Shown here piece by piece: positions 31,483 through 39,398 of a stretch of DNA of 64,000 nt. The stretch is from a virus, in the IMG/VR virus record IMGVR_UViG_3300050821_003843, positions 1 through 64,000 of that record; one strand, 5' to 3'. A model generated the notes under the pieces. The model ran no database searches, was not told the DNA's origin, and saw nothing but the letters and a program-made list of their open reading frames with translations. Both the position numbers and the translations under genes were made by a program. Position 1 is the stretch's first letter. Each line of letters starts with the position of its first letter.

Positions 31483-32060
31483 TTATTTCACTCCGGGGGA
31501 CAAATGGATCAGGCAAGTCCACTGTCGTGCGTAAACTCATGGAACGCTACAACGCACAACCTGAGAGCCTTGATTCAAAGGGCAGACCGATGAACTATGT
31601 AATGACGTTGGGTAATGGATCATCACTGTACGTTGTAGGCTGCTATCAGAATGCTTGCGGTGGTTGCGACGGTATTCACCCCTTTACTGAAATTTGGCCA
31701 CGTGTAACGCGATTGGCAGCGTTGGGACACGTGTTATTCGAGGGGCTGGCGTTTACCAGTGGTTACGGCAACATCGGCAAGGATAGTGAAGTGTATGGTG
31801 ATGATTTTGTTTTTGCGTTTATGGATACCCCACCAGAAGTCTGTATCCAACGGGTACTTGCTCGACGTGAAGCAAAGGGAACTGAAAAACCGTACAGCCC
31901 AAAAAACCTGATGAGTAAGCTAAGTGCGGCGCGTAGCAGCGAACGTAAGATAAAAGAAGTGTACGGTAGGCGAGTTGTTTCAATCAATCACCGTGCAGCA
32001 GTTCAGCAGATTTTAGGGATCTACTATAATGCAAAACGAATTGAATGCATTGGAGTTTAG
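31479..32060 (+). CDS. P-loop kinase, probable 5-hmdU DNA kinase
   Basis: 193 residues. Walker A LRGTNGSGKSTVV is near residue 5-17; FAFMDTPPEVCIQRVLARR is the lid/thymidylate-kinase-like region. In hypermodifying phages such a kinase phosphorylates 5-hydroxymethyluracil in DNA to make it a leaving group. Its place between two pyrophosphorylase-family genes supports this over a nucleotide kinase role. Overlaps the next gene by 32 bases. Confidence 0.72.
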   Translation: MIISLRGTNGSGKSTVVRKLMERYNAQPESLDSKGRPMNYVMTLGNGSSLYVVGCYQNACGGCDGIHPFTEIWPRVTRLAALGHVLFEGLAFTSGYGNIGKDSEVYGDDFVFAFMDTPPEVCIQRVLARREAKGTEKPYSPKNLMSKLSAARSSERKIKEVYGRRVVSINHRAAVQQILGIYYNAKRIECIGV

Positions 32061-32823
32061 TCGACAACTAATTACATTGAATGACTTAGATCCAACGTAT
32101 GTTGTCTTGTGGTATGCGCAACTAGAGCCTGAACTAAAAGCAAAATTTCTCCTAGCTTACTTGTGCTTTTATCATTTTGGAACGGCATCATGGATCTGTT
32201 CACAAAATAACTATTGGCAAGGGATGATGGATGCGGCAGCAACGAAAGAGCGACCTAGAGCAAGTGAGCGTCGTCATTTTCGAGGGGGGCAAGCAACTCG
32301 GGCAATTCAGGACTTAATTGATTTAAAACTGACTCCATTACGCATCGTTCAACACTGGTCGAATGGTAAAATTAAACCAAGCGCTTTGGAGGTAATACAG
32401 CAAGTTAAAAACCATCGTGGGTTTGGTGATTGGGTGAGTTTCAAAGCGGCTGACTTATTAGAACGATTGGCAATAGTCCAAGTTCAATTCACACCGGATG
32501 ATGTATTCAACATGTACGAATCGCCACGACTAGGCGCAGAATTGATTGCTGCACAACATGACGTTCCAATGGAACAGGCTTGTCAATTTGCCTACAACCA
32601 TTTGACAGCAGGATTAAAGGATCTACTTGCTCCGCCACGTTGCGAACGACGATTGAACATCCAAGAGATTGAAACCTGCTTGTGCAAGTACCACAGTTAC
32701 CACAAAGGTCATTATAAATTAGGACAAGATGTTATCGAGGTGCGCCATGCAATTGAGTTGTATGGTAGCTTGCCGATGAGTAAACGTCTATTTAATGCTG
32801 GTAAGAGTGGAGGGCTGTGGTGA
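32029..32823 (+). CDS. Thymine pyrophosphorylase-family protein (clade 2 type)
   Basis: 264 residues. LNDLDPTYVVLWYAQLE, then FLLAYLCFYHFGTASWIC, and a central RHFRGGQATRAIQDL match the clade 2 group of alpha-glutamyl/putrescinyl thymine pyrophosphorylases, DNA glycosylase-like helical proteins. They displace the pyrophosphate from activated 5-hmdU with an amine or amino acid. GFGDWVSFKAADLLERL resembles the helix-hairpin-helix part. The acceptor amine cannot be read from sequence. Confidence 0.72.
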   Translation: MQNELNALEFSRQLITLNDLDPTYVVLWYAQLEPELKAKFLLAYLCFYHFGTASWICSQNNYWQGMMDAAATKERPRASERRHFRGGQATRAIQDLIDLKLTPLRIVQHWSNGKIKPSALEVIQQVKNHRGFGDWVSFKAADLLERLAIVQVQFTPDDVFNMYESPRLGAELIAAQHDVPMEQACQFAYNHLTAGLKDLLAPPRCERRLNIQEIETCLCKYHSYHKGHYKLGQDVIEVRHAIELYGSLPMSKRLFNAGKSGGLW

Positions 32824-33662
32824 AAGACGTAATTGTCATTGGAGCGGGTATTATTGGCGCTACGATTGCTAAGTCACTACAGACGCAGGGAAGAGACGTA
32901 TTGGTGATTGATAGTAATGAGTCACTGGCGGGGACAAAACCCTCTGGGGGCCATTTAAAGCCATCATGGTTTGGAGGGATGTCGAAAACTGAGTATGAAC
33001 CTGCAATGGAACTACTCAATGAGACTTGGGGATTGATTGAAGAACAGTTTACTATCAAGGCGTTGGGAATCAGTACGGGCGTCACTTCAACGGTTTATCG
33101 AGTTGACACGGATAAGGTAATTGAGTTTCCAAGGGTTGTAGGAAGAGTGTGTTCATTACAGTTTTTGGATAACTACCCAAATGTTGTATGGAACAATGGT
33201 GAAAGTCAGGAACGTTGCCGCTTGTTGATTGTCGCGGCTGGAGTGTGGTGTGGAACGTTACTTCCACAACTTGCTTTGAAAATACAGCGTAAGCAGGGAA
33301 TATCGTTCCGATATAAAGGTCAGTTGAAAGAACCATTTATCAATCCGTGGGCACCATACAAGCAGATTGTTGCGCATCAACAATCGTCGAATGAGATTTG
33401 GATAGGCGATGGGTCTACGATACTACAACCAAACTGGACAGCTAAAAGAGAACTTGAGTGTCGAACACGATGTGAGAATAACTTACAGAAGATGCAGTAC
33501 ATTCGTTCTATTACTGGGTTGCGACCCTACTGTGAAAGTGGGAAAGACCCTTGTCTATTAAAACAAGTTTTCAACCGTGTATGGGTCGCGACAGGTGCGG
33601 GTAAGTCTGGGACCATTGCAGCGGGTTGGGTTGCTAGAAAGATCATTGATGCCACGAGCTAA
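32817..33662 (+). CDS. FAD-dependent oxidoreductase (DAO-like)
   Basis: 281 residues from GTG 32817. VIVIGAGIIGATIAKSL is the dinucleotide-binding GxGxxG motif, VLVIDSNE the ribose-binding acid, and VWVATGAGKSGTIAAGWVAR the C-terminal FAD contact. The DAO type oxidises amino groups. In phages with amino-acid-linked thymines a related FAD enzyme processes the attached glycine; the same role is likely here because it sits between a pyrophosphorylase and an amidoligase gene. Confidence 0.75.
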   Translation: MVKDVIVIGAGIIGATIAKSLQTQGRDVLVIDSNESLAGTKPSGGHLKPSWFGGMSKTEYEPAMELLNETWGLIEEQFTIKALGISTGVTSTVYRVDTDKVIEFPRVVGRVCSLQFLDNYPNVVWNNGESQERCRLLIVAAGVWCGTLLPQLALKIQRKQGISFRYKGQLKEPFINPWAPYKQIVAHQQSSNEIWIGDGSTILQPNWTAKRELECRTRCENNLQKMQYIRSITGLRPYCESGKDPCLLKQVFNRVWVATGAGKSGTIAAGWVARKIIDATS

Positions 33663-34524
33663 AATCACTTCAGTCAATTGGACCTATGGGTGTGAGTTAG
33701 AACTAGGTGACGTGAGCAGAGACATAGTAATTCCTCTACAATATGGTAAATGGGAGTATGCTGAGACGGATATTGTCAACATACTTCCTCCATACCGGCA
33801 TGTTGCTTGTGACCCATTGGGGTTGGAACCACCAATGGGGGGTGAGATCAACACTGTTCCAACAATTGGTTGGAAATCACAAATCAAATTGATTGAAGAA
33901 TTGTTGAAATGGTTAATCACTGAGGGACAATCACCAACAACAAATTGTATATCACACACACACGTACATATCCACATACCGAGACTAGTACGTGACATTG
34001 AACTACTCAAAAAATTGACTAGGTATATAATGGAGAATCAAGTTAAATCTGTTGATAGTTGCCTTCAATTTGATTCTAGGCAAATGTCTGCAAAATTAGG
34101 GGCGGGATATTTGAAACTCGATTGTGGAAGACTGATGCCTGATTGGATGGGTGAGAATATTATCAACATGGCAAACTCGTTTGATGATTTTATCCGTATC
34201 CAGTGCTGTGGTAAAGATGGTGTCAGTCGTGGTAGACCGTTTCGATATGCGATCAATACATACTGCCTAAAGCACACACAGACAATTGAATTCCGACTAT
34301 TTCGTAGCTCACTTGACTTACTAGAGCTCTCTGACTGCTTTCGATTCGTGGAACAATTCATGTTGGCGGCATTGAATGATGGACCTTCAGTGGATGAGTT
34401 ATTGAGGGTAGGTTATAAGTTTCCTCCGTTTCGCTACTCGCTACCAGAAGTCGAAGGCTGGCTAAAAACGAAGTGGGATAAAAGTAGGGGGGAGAAGAAA
34501 CGTGAATTCATTCCAGTTACGTGA
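33649..34524 (+). CDS. Amidoligase-family (ATP-grasp-like) enzyme
   Basis: 291 residues, ATG 33649 behind GAAAGATCATTG. WTYGCELELG, THVHIHIPRL and TIEFRLFRSS are the three signature strands of the phage/bacterial amidoligase (COOH-NH2 ligase) family, including the metal-binding Glu and His. Such enzymes were predicted to join amino acids or amines to modified thymine. It overlaps the FAD gene by 14 bases and the GNAT gene by 23 bases. Confidence 0.75.
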   Translation: MPRAKITSVNWTYGCELELGDVSRDIVIPLQYGKWEYAETDIVNILPPYRHVACDPLGLEPPMGGEINTVPTIGWKSQIKLIEELLKWLITEGQSPTTNCISHTHVHIHIPRLVRDIELLKKLTRYIMENQVKSVDSCLQFDSRQMSAKLGAGYLKLDCGRLMPDWMGENIINMANSFDDFIRIQCCGKDGVSRGRPFRYAINTYCLKHTQTIEFRLFRSSLDLLELSDCFRFVEQFMLAALNDGPSVDELLRVGYKFPPFRYSLPEVEGWLKTKWDKSRGEKKREFIPVT

Positions 34525-35032
34525 AACAACTCGCGGAGAGTTTGTGACTGCTACGGGGTTGCATCCAGTTGCGGCTGACTCATTTGCTAAAACATTTCGC
34601 GCTAAAGCCGATGCATTTGACCTATGGCCGTGCCTAGGCGTATGGAATGACAGGCAGCAACTGATGGGGGCGATTATTTGGACGATTACACAACGGCAAC
34701 CGCATATCGCAAATTTACAACTACTTCACACGTTCGCCGAGTATCGTCGACAGGGAGTGGCGTCAAAACTGTGTGTGGAGTGTTTAAATCGCGTGAGAGG
34801 GCTTGGGGCTGAGTATTTGAGGGTGAGTAGTGAGCCTGAAAGCGTGGCGTTTTACAAGAGCCTAGGCATTCAATTTTTAGGTAGGCAAAAATCAGGTTGC
34901 TTACTGGCGATGGGTCGATTAACGGGTACTGATGGCGATTTCAGACAACTTAATTACTCATTAGAACACGAGCCGATAAGAAAAGCAGTGTTCCGAAAGG
35001 GTAAAGGAGGTTGTGTTGAAGTGTTTAAATAA
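34502..35032 (+). CDS. GNAT N-acetyltransferase
   Basis: 176 residues from GTG 34502 behind GGGGGGAGAAGAAAC. IANLQLLHTFAEYRRQGVAS is the acetyl-CoA binding motif A (Q/R-x-x-G-x-A) and ESVAFYKSLGIQFLGR motif B. As the last gene of the hypermodification cluster it probably acetylates the amine on the modified base. Followed by a terminator-like hairpin and convergent genes. Confidence 0.75.
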   Translation: MNSFQLRETTRGEFVTATGLHPVAADSFAKTFRAKADAFDLWPCLGVWNDRQQLMGAIIWTITQRQPHIANLQLLHTFAEYRRQGVASKLCVECLNRVRGLGAEYLRVSSEPESVAFYKSLGIQFLGRQKSGCLLAMGRLTGTDGDFRQLNYSLEHEPIRKAVFRKGKGGCVEVFK

Positions 35033-35035
35033 AAA

Positions 35036-35060
35036 TAGCCCACCGGGTTAGGGCGGGCTA
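35036..35060 (-). terminator. Terminator between convergent genes
   Basis: TAGCCCACC pairs with GGCGGGCTA with one mismatch. On the reverse strand TTTTTATTT follows, so it ends the reverse transcript of 35089-35785; on the forward strand there is no T-run. Confidence 0.7.
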
Positions 35061-35088
35061 ATGAAGTCAACTTATCAGACCAATAATG

Positions 35089-35505
35089 TTATTGCTTGAC
35101 CCACACATTTCCCCGCTTACCTTCGGTTGATCCGTAAGCAACTCGACCGTCTTCCACCATCAATTTCAAATGATTGACGACAGGACCACCCTCTTTTCCA
35201 CCGGGTGTACGACCTAGTCCGACAACGATTTCACGTGAGGAGTAATCGTGACCCTTCTTCATGAACTTGAGGATTTGATTTTGGAGTTCGGTTGTGTCGG
35301 TTCGTGTTGCTCGTGGGGCTGATTCCTTTTTCACTAATTTCGCAGCAGCCTTTTTCGTAGCCACTTTTTTCACGGGGGCAGTTGACTTGGCGGCAACCTT
35401 TTTCACTGCCTCCTTTTTAACAGGGGCAGGTGATGCAGCAGCATTCACGGGAGCACCGGTGACCACGCCATCAATCACAGCGTTTCCAACAACTTTCTTA
35501 GCCAT
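35089..35505 (-). CDS. Histone H1-like tail plus winged-helix-like protein
   Basis: 138 residues. Residues about 25-70 are Lys-Ala-Pro repeats (APVKKEAVKKVAAKSTAPVK, TKKAAAKLVKKES) like histone H1 or bacterial HC1 tails. The C-terminal 65 residues (LQNQILKFMKKGHDYSSREI, then VVNHLKLMVEDGRVAYGS) have a winged-helix pattern. Probably a DNA-binding or nucleoid-like protein of the phage. The ATG is preceded by GAAAGATGACGAATT. Confidence 0.68.
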   Translation of the reverse strand: MAKKVVGNAVIDGVVTGAPVNAAASPAPVKKEAVKKVAAKSTAPVKKVATKKAAAKLVKKESAPRATRTDTTELQNQILKFMKKGHDYSSREIVVGLGRTPGGKEGGPVVNHLKLMVEDGRVAYGSTEGKRGNVWVKQ

Positions 35506-35596
35506 AATTCGTCATCTTTCAAACTAGAACTTGAGGGTATCTGCCATCATCAGACCACGTAGATAAATTCGTGGTGACGCCCGGAGGCGTTTCGGC

Positions 35597-35785
35597 TTAG
35601 ACACATACAGGGTAAGCAAGGGCAGAAGATTTGTGATGACCATTGATTAACGATTGGAGTTGTTCAACCGTCGCATCATCAACTTTTTCGTTCGAGATCA
35701 GGCGAGTTACCTGAACGATGTTTTCGCTGGCGTCAATTCGGACTTGGTAGACTCGACCATTCAATTGGATTTTGTAAGTTTTCAT
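35597..35785 (-). CDS. Small protein, unknown function
   Basis: 62 residues, start MKTYKIQLNGRVYQVRID chosen behind AAGGAACAAATC. A beta hairpin followed by a short helix (DDATVEQLQSLINGHHK). Promoter at 35841-35869. No family recognised. Confidence 0.5.
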   Translation of the reverse strand: MKTYKIQLNGRVYQVRIDASENIVQVTRLISNEKVDDATVEQLQSLINGHHKSSALAYPVCV

Positions 35786-35840
35786 GATTTGTTCCTTCGT
35801 TTCGTGTGTGTCATTTCGTTTCGTTGAACCCGACAACAGA

Positions 35841-35869
35841 AGTATCGTCGAGGAGTGGAAGTTTGTAAA
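35841..35869 (-). promoter_or_regulatory. Sigma70-like promoter, reverse strand
   Basis: Reverse strand TTTACA (35864-35869), 17-base spacer, GATACT (35841-35846), 56 bases before the small gene's start. Lacks the palindrome seen in the 13-14 kb promoters. Confidence 0.6.
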
Positions 35870-35939
35870 GGAAATTCTGTGAACTTTTCTACGGAATTTT
35901 CAAAATAGTTCTGAAATCCCTATTTTAGAGGAGTTTTCT

Positions 35940-36557
35940 ATGAGAGAAATTGTTCGGATTCTCGTTGACATGGACGGTCTGTTGACGAATTTTGATGACG
36001 CGGCGTGCCTCGCACATGGCTTTCCGATCCAAATGTTACACGATTACAGGCAGCCGGGTGAATGGTCGCTCATCCCTATTTTCGCTCGAATGCGGGGCGA
36101 AATCATGAGTGTGGAGGAATTTTGGAGGGTGATTGGCGAACATGGTGAACTATTTTGGACCTCGTTGGCGCAAACCGAATGGATGGACCCATTGCTCCAA
36201 TTGGTTAAAGAATTCAACGGTAGTGATTGGCATGTGGTAACAGCCCCAAGCCATTGCCCCACGTCGTATAGTGGAAAGGTGAAGTGGTTGAAGTCACGAC
36301 TTGGCAAGGAATTTGATCGGGTACTGGCAACCCCGCACAAGGAAATTTTAGCCATGCCGGGTGTTATACTGATTGATGACAACGAACAAAACATACAACG
36401 GTTTAAACTGGCCGGTGGTAGTGGGATCTTGTTCCCAATAATGGGGAACTGTCTACATCACTTGGCAAATAATCCAGTGGCTTACGTGCGTGAACAGATA
36501 GAAGAAAGGCTGTATAAGGATGAATCTGAAAGTAGGGCAGATAGTCACGTGGCTTGA
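35940..36557 (+). CDS. 5'(3')-deoxyribonucleotidase (HAD family)
   Basis: 205 residues. VDMDGLLTNFD is HAD motif I with both catalytic Asp; HVVTAPSHCPTS is motif II and LIDDNEQNIQRF motif IV. The NT5C group removes phosphate from deoxynucleotides such as dTMP and dUMP. Next to a thymidylate-synthase-like gene it should drain dTMP so that the modified nucleotide replaces it. AGAGGAGTTTTCT precedes the ATG. Confidence 0.75.
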   Translation: MREIVRILVDMDGLLTNFDDAACLAHGFPIQMLHDYRQPGEWSLIPIFARMRGEIMSVEEFWRVIGEHGELFWTSLAQTEWMDPLLQLVKEFNGSDWHVVTAPSHCPTSYSGKVKWLKSRLGKEFDRVLATPHKEILAMPGVILIDDNEQNIQRFKLAGGSGILFPIMGNCLHHLANNPVAYVREQIEERLYKDESESRADSHVA

Positions 36558-36735
36558 ACCAATTCGCACACAGATTGAAAACCGTGGGAATATGTTGGGA
36601 CCACGGATGATAGATCAGGAATTACACCACAGTGGTGAAGTGATTTCGATTGAGGGTGATTCGTGTACGGTACGCGATTCATGGGGTTTGATTTGGCAAC
36701 TGAAAATTGAAAAGGACAAGTTGACATGCATCTAA
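36520..36735 (+). CDS. Small protein, unknown function
   Basis: 71 residues; overlaps the nucleotidase gene by 38 bases and the next gene by 10. KVGQIVTWLEPIRTQIE and SCTVRDSWGLIWQLKIEKDK look like a small SH3-like barrel. No family recognised. Confidence 0.5.
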   Translation: MNLKVGQIVTWLEPIRTQIENRGNMLGPRMIDQELHHSGEVISIEGDSCTVRDSWGLIWQLKIEKDKLTCI

Positions 36736-37862
36736 AGTATCCAAACGTAAATGACGCATTCCACGAATTGGTCTACGGAATTCATAATGGACACATTCCA
36801 ACCGTGTCATCACCTAGTAGAGTTGGTGACGTGTTACAAATCCAAGAACCTGTGATTGTCACATATGAAAAGCCGCTAGAGAGGGTGCTGTTCAACCCTG
36901 CACGCGATGTTAATCCATTCCTGAACTTGTATGAAACACTTTGGATGTTGGCTGGCCGTAATGACATTGCACCATTGGAATATTACTCTAAGAACTATGG
37001 TCAGTTCGTGGATGATGGTGATGGAATGCAGAATGCAGCATATGGATATAGGTGGAGACATGCATTACATAAAGAAATGGGAGATCCATGTAGTAAGTGT
37101 GGTGAGAGCGTTCCTTGTCACTGCGACGCACCATATTGTGTAGATCAACTCAAAGTTATTATCGACCATTTACGAAAGATACCAACGTCAAGACGTGTCG
37201 TGCTCCAAATGTGGAACGTAGAAGATGACTTACTCAAGATTGAAACAACAAAAGATGTTGCGTGCAATCTATGTGCGTTGTTCTCGTTGAGACAAGCTAG
37301 TCGAAAAGAAATAGAAGAAGAGGCACATAACGGCTACTATCTCGATATGACGGTCTACAATCGCTCGAATGACTTGACTCTTGGACTTTTGGGGGCGAAC
37401 GTTGTTCACTTCTCATTTCTACAAGAATACATGGCGAATTGCTTAGGCGTTCAGGTGGGGGTGTATAATCAAGTGAGTAACAATCTCCATTGTTACACAT
37501 CACGTTGGGAACCAGATAAGTGGTTAGCAGAAGGTGTGTGTGATGAGTACAGAAACCAACAGTGGAATCATGTACCGTTAGTTAAGGACCAACAGACGTT
37601 TGATAGTGAGTGTCGTAATTTTGTGGCTATGAACTTTTGCGGTGGTGTAATCCACGATAACCGTTGGGAAGAACCATTTTTGCGAACCGTGGCGCAACCG
37701 ATGATGAATGCCTTCCATTATCACAAACATCGCAAATACTGGGAAGCGTTGAATCACGGTGTTGCGAACATTGCTGACGGCGCTTGGCAATTGTGCGCAT
37801 ACAGATGGATTGAGAAACGACGACTGGCTTGGGAAGCGAAAAAGGAGACGAATGATGAGTAG
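36726..37862 (+). CDS. Thymidylate synthase family, probable dUMP hydroxymethylase
   Basis: 378 residues. VVLQMWNVEDDL, then DVACNLCALFSLR holding the catalytic Cys, and VYNRSNDLTLGLLGANVVHFS match ThyA-type enzymes; the Asn in LGANVV corresponds to the residue that selects dUMP rather than dCMP. The residue after the catalytic Cys is Asn in place of the ThyA His, as expected if water replaces hydride transfer. FNPARDVNPFLNLYETLWML is the N-terminal core. A Cys cluster insert (CSKCGESVPCHC) is unusual. Product: 5-hydroxymethyl-dUMP. Confidence 0.8.
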   Translation: MHLKYPNVNDAFHELVYGIHNGHIPTVSSPSRVGDVLQIQEPVIVTYEKPLERVLFNPARDVNPFLNLYETLWMLAGRNDIAPLEYYSKNYGQFVDDGDGMQNAAYGYRWRHALHKEMGDPCSKCGESVPCHCDAPYCVDQLKVIIDHLRKIPTSRRVVLQMWNVEDDLLKIETTKDVACNLCALFSLRQASRKEIEEEAHNGYYLDMTVYNRSNDLTLGLLGANVVHFSFLQEYMANCLGVQVGVYNQVSNNLHCYTSRWEPDKWLAEGVCDEYRNQQWNHVPLVKDQQTFDSECRNFVAMNFCGGVIHDNRWEEPFLRTVAQPMMNAFHYHKHRKYWEALNHGVANIADGAWQLCAYRWIEKRRLAWEAKKETNDE

Positions 37863-38097
37863 AGAAGTGTTACGCATGGCAACGATGGTGGCGAATCAAC
37901 GATTGAACTGTATCAAACGAGTCAAGGAGTTAAACAATCAACTCGGGTTGTTGCCATCAATGAAGCCAGAAGAGGTTGACAAGTCATTGAGGGAACTTGG
38001 ATTACAGATCCTGAACCTCGATAATCTCCAGTCAGAATACCAGTCAATGAAACTACAAGCGGAGAACAGTGGTGATCTACCAGCCAATACGCACTAA
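37855..38097 (+). CDS. Small coiled-coil protein
   Basis: 80 residues; ATGs at 37852 and 37855 follow AAAGGAGACGA inside the end of the previous gene. Helical, with heptads (LRELGLQILNLDNLQSEYQS). No family recognised. Confidence 0.5.
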   Translation: MSREVLRMATMVANQRLNCIKRVKELNNQLGLLPSMKPEEVDKSLRELGLQILNLDNLQSEYQSMKLQAENSGDLPANTH

Positions 38098-38105
38098 GAC
38101 AGATT

Positions 38106-38636
38106 TTGTACGGAGGTATTCCTAGCGGAGAATTTGGCAATAGGTCTCCCACATGGAACGGCTGGCTTGATTGGAATAAAGATCATCTAGGTTCTGATAA
38201 GTTTGAATTGTTTCACATTCGAAATCGTGTTGCAGGTGCAATGACTTGGTATGACGTGCCCAAATTCAAAATGGCTGATACGTGGGATATCGCTTGTCAA
38301 CACTTTAGCGTGGAACAGTTGTACATATCTGCTATGTGCCCTACTGAGTTGACACAAATCCAAGGTGAGGTAATGAGAACAGCCAAAGGACTGTATCTCT
38401 ATTACTCAACCGTAAAGAAGCCGATGCGTCAATCATTGTTGGAAGGGGGTCAAGAAGCACTAGGACTATTTGCAGTTTCTTTACTACAATACTACATGGA
38501 TCAAAACAGTTGGGAATGGTTGAATCACTTACTCGATAGTTATGAAGATCATGTCGTAGAGTTTACAACGCTCTCCAAACGGTGGGGCGCAGTCGAAGGA
38601 TATAACACACTATTTTGGGAGGTTAGAAAGTTCTAA
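38106..38636 (+). CDS. Protein of unknown function, TTG or ATT start
   Basis: 176 residues from TTG 38106; ATT 38103 is the codon before it and could also serve. No Shine-Dalgarno is evident for either. Begins YGGIPSGEFGNRSPTWNGWL, rich in Trp and Gly, and ends helical. Its stop overlaps the MazG-like start. Position suggests nucleotide metabolism, but no motif supports that. Confidence 0.5.
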   Translation: MYGGIPSGEFGNRSPTWNGWLDWNKDHLGSDKFELFHIRNRVAGAMTWYDVPKFKMADTWDIACQHFSVEQLYISAMCPTELTQIQGEVMRTAKGLYLYYSTVKKPMRQSLLEGGQEALGLFAVSLLQYYMDQNSWEWLNHLLDSYEDHVVEFTTLSKRWGAVEGYNTLFWEVRKF

Positions 38637-39358
38637 TGGATATTAAACAGTACGAAGAAGCCAGCATGCGCACGATGGCAGACCAGAATGTGATTCGTCT
38701 ACGTAATTTTGAAGGCGTAGATAAAAAAGGTAATCCACAATTTGGCGGAAAAAATAGTAGTACAGTTCTGACACAACTCGACAACGCTGCTAGAGGCATG
38801 GCTGGTGATGTGGGTGAGGTCAATACGTGTGTACAACAAGCATTGGAGTATGGTAAACTACTAGACTTGGTGAATTTGAAGGAAGAACTAGGTGATGTGT
38901 TATGGCGAATCGTACAAGCATGTAACGCCGTGGGGTTCACGTTGGAGGAAGTGATGCAAGCGAACATTTCAAAGCTGGCTATAAGATACCCCGACAAGTA
39001 CACGGACCACTTAGCAGATGAGGCAAATCGAAATCGTGAAGCAGAACGACAAGCAATCACGGTTCCACAACTAGGCGAACCTTATCCAGTTGGTCATACG
39101 AATGACGGTGGAGTGATTGTAGAACCAATGTCACCAACCAGAACAGTAATGTCTCAAACTGGACAAGGTTGGGCAGAACCAAAAGAACAACGTGATACGG
39201 GACCGGGTCGATTGGATCAAGAACTAGAATACCCAGTTTCCAATGCATTTGTGTCTGCTGCTGATGCCCCTGTTCGTAGATGTCGAAAGTGCGGGTTGAA
39301 GATCCATCGTAATCAACCAAGTGATATCTGTTCAAGTTGCTTCAAACCTACAACGTGA
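38636..39358 (+). CDS. MazG-like nucleotide pyrophosphohydrolase with zinc finger
   Basis: 240 residues. GMAGDVGEVNTCVQQALEYG, then LKEELGDVLWRIVQACNAVG, gives the EExxE-x(n)-ExxD-type magnesium site of all-alpha NTP pyrophosphatases. MANISKLAIRYP-like QANISKLAIRYPDK closes the fold. The C-terminus adds a zinc finger (CRKCGLKIHRNQPSDICSSC). Likely hydrolyses dTTP or dUTP to feed the hydroxymethylase. Confidence 0.75.
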   Translation: MDIKQYEEASMRTMADQNVIRLRNFEGVDKKGNPQFGGKNSSTVLTQLDNAARGMAGDVGEVNTCVQQALEYGKLLDLVNLKEELGDVLWRIVQACNAVGFTLEEVMQANISKLAIRYPDKYTDHLADEANRNREAERQAITVPQLGEPYPVGHTNDGGVIVEPMSPTRTVMSQTGQGWAEPKEQRDTGPGRLDQELEYPVSNAFVSAADAPVRRCRKCGLKIHRNQPSDICSSCFKPTT

Positions 39359-39398
39359 GGATAGTTGATGACTTATCAAGTATTAGTTAGGATGAGTA

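Noticed and set aside
35554-35590. Two hairpins (ACCACG/CGTGGT and ACGCC/GGCGT) as a terminator
   Set aside because: Neither has a T-run on either strand; they may just be leader structure.
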